This document shows positions 63,811-64,000 of a stretch of DNA of 64,000 nucleotides, piece by piece. Below the pieces are notes generated by a model. It made no database searches, was not told the DNA's origin, and saw only the letters and a list, made by a program, of their open reading frames with translations. The stretch covers positions 18,702-82,701 of the forward strand of contig CAJYXJ010000028.1 of assembly GCA_913778085.1 (NCBI GenBank), given 5' to 3'. How positions within the stretch are numbered: position 1 is the stretch's first letter; every line of letters starts with the position of its first letter. The position numbers and the translations under genes were made by a program. Source of the stretch: an uncultured Chryseobacterium sp. (GTDB lineage Bacteria; Bacteroidota; Bacteroidia; Flavobacteriales; Weeksellaceae).

Positions 63811-64000
63811 TTAAGGTTTTTTGATAATTTTAATAGGTTTGAGGTCGGAGTTTTTAAAGACGATCATGTAAATGCCTTGTGGAAGCGATCTGAGGTCCAG
63901 CTGTTCGGAATCCATTTTTGTTCTGAAAACCAGCTTTCCGGAAAGGTCGTAGATTTCGGCGCCTTCGATTTTGGATTTCGAGCTTAATTTGACGTAGATA
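63811..64000 (-). CDS. C-terminus of a type IX secretion (T9SS) substrate, truncated by window edge
   Basis: The last 62 codons of a gene entering from the right. The translation runs through AEIYDLSGKLV and DLRSLPQGIYMIVF to a stop codon, which is the type A T9SS sorting domain (Por secretion tail) that sends proteins across the outer membrane for surface attachment. The rest of the protein is outside the window, so its function is unknown. Co-oriented with and 11 bases before the SusE/F-like gene. Confidence 0.9.
   Translation of the reverse strand, partial: IYVKLSSKSKIEGAEIYDLSGKLVFRTKMDSEQLDLRSLPQGIYMIVFKNSDLKPIKIIKKP

Overview
The window looks like chromosomal DNA of a Flavobacteriia member close to Chryseobacterium. 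The reasons are the gene content (type IX secretion sorting tail, TonB-type receptor, monomeric isocitrate dehydrogenase, many secreted glycoside hydrolases), near absence of Shine-Dalgarno sequences, several TAnnTTTG-type -7 boxes, and moderate GC with AT-rich spacers. No rRNA, tRNA, CRISPR array, phage or transposase gene was seen.

Layout. 1-1319: 3' part of a sodium/sugar symporter. 1492-7519: an EreA/ChaN-like secreted protein, a Crp/Fnr regulator, a DUF4260 protein, a DEDDh exonuclease tightly coupled to a cNMP-CBS-DUF294 nucleotidyltransferase, and a secreted protein. 7574-24710: a pentose/arabinoxylan region. A NUDIX-fold regulator with a degenerate Nudix box diverges from GH127, SGNH esterase, GPH symporter, GH10, GH43 and GH67 genes, followed by transaldolase, a split transketolase, galK and galT. 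Together they debranch and cleave glucuronoarabinoxylan, import the products, and feed pentoses and galactose into the pentose phosphate and Leloir pathways. 24927-37052: mixed genes (VOC protein, PAS histidine kinase, two SDRs, AlkB, AsmA-like protein, a Nudix hydrolase and a second NUDIX regulator). 37618-49208: a second glycan locus with a TonB-receptor-like barrel, two GH3 enzymes that carry an EF-hand-like loop, two esterases and a sugar MFS porter. 49465-62563: hydrolase, ECF sigma factor with a membrane partner, YdcF/S41 pair, MBL hydrolase, GNAT, AraC regulator with aldo/keto reductase, MFS drug-type porter and icd. 62669-64000: a SusE/F-like secreted protein next to the C-terminus of a T9SS-exported protein.

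The most useful non-gene signals are: (i) a shared 21-bp inverted-repeat site near the first NUDIX regulator and before the transaldolase; (ii) a 20-bp repeat before araC and before its neighbour aldo/keto reductase, where it is in tandem at 21-bp spacing and abuts a promoter; (iii) at least four families of interspersed repeats, one of which (CTTTGCG) always sits just upstream of a start codon in the sense orientation; and (iv) a change of codon preference inside the TonB-receptor gene, suggesting that about 38.6-47.6 kb came in by recombination. No wholly new defence or mobile system was evident. The least understood functional pairing is the exonuclease with the CBS/DUF294 nucleotidyltransferase.
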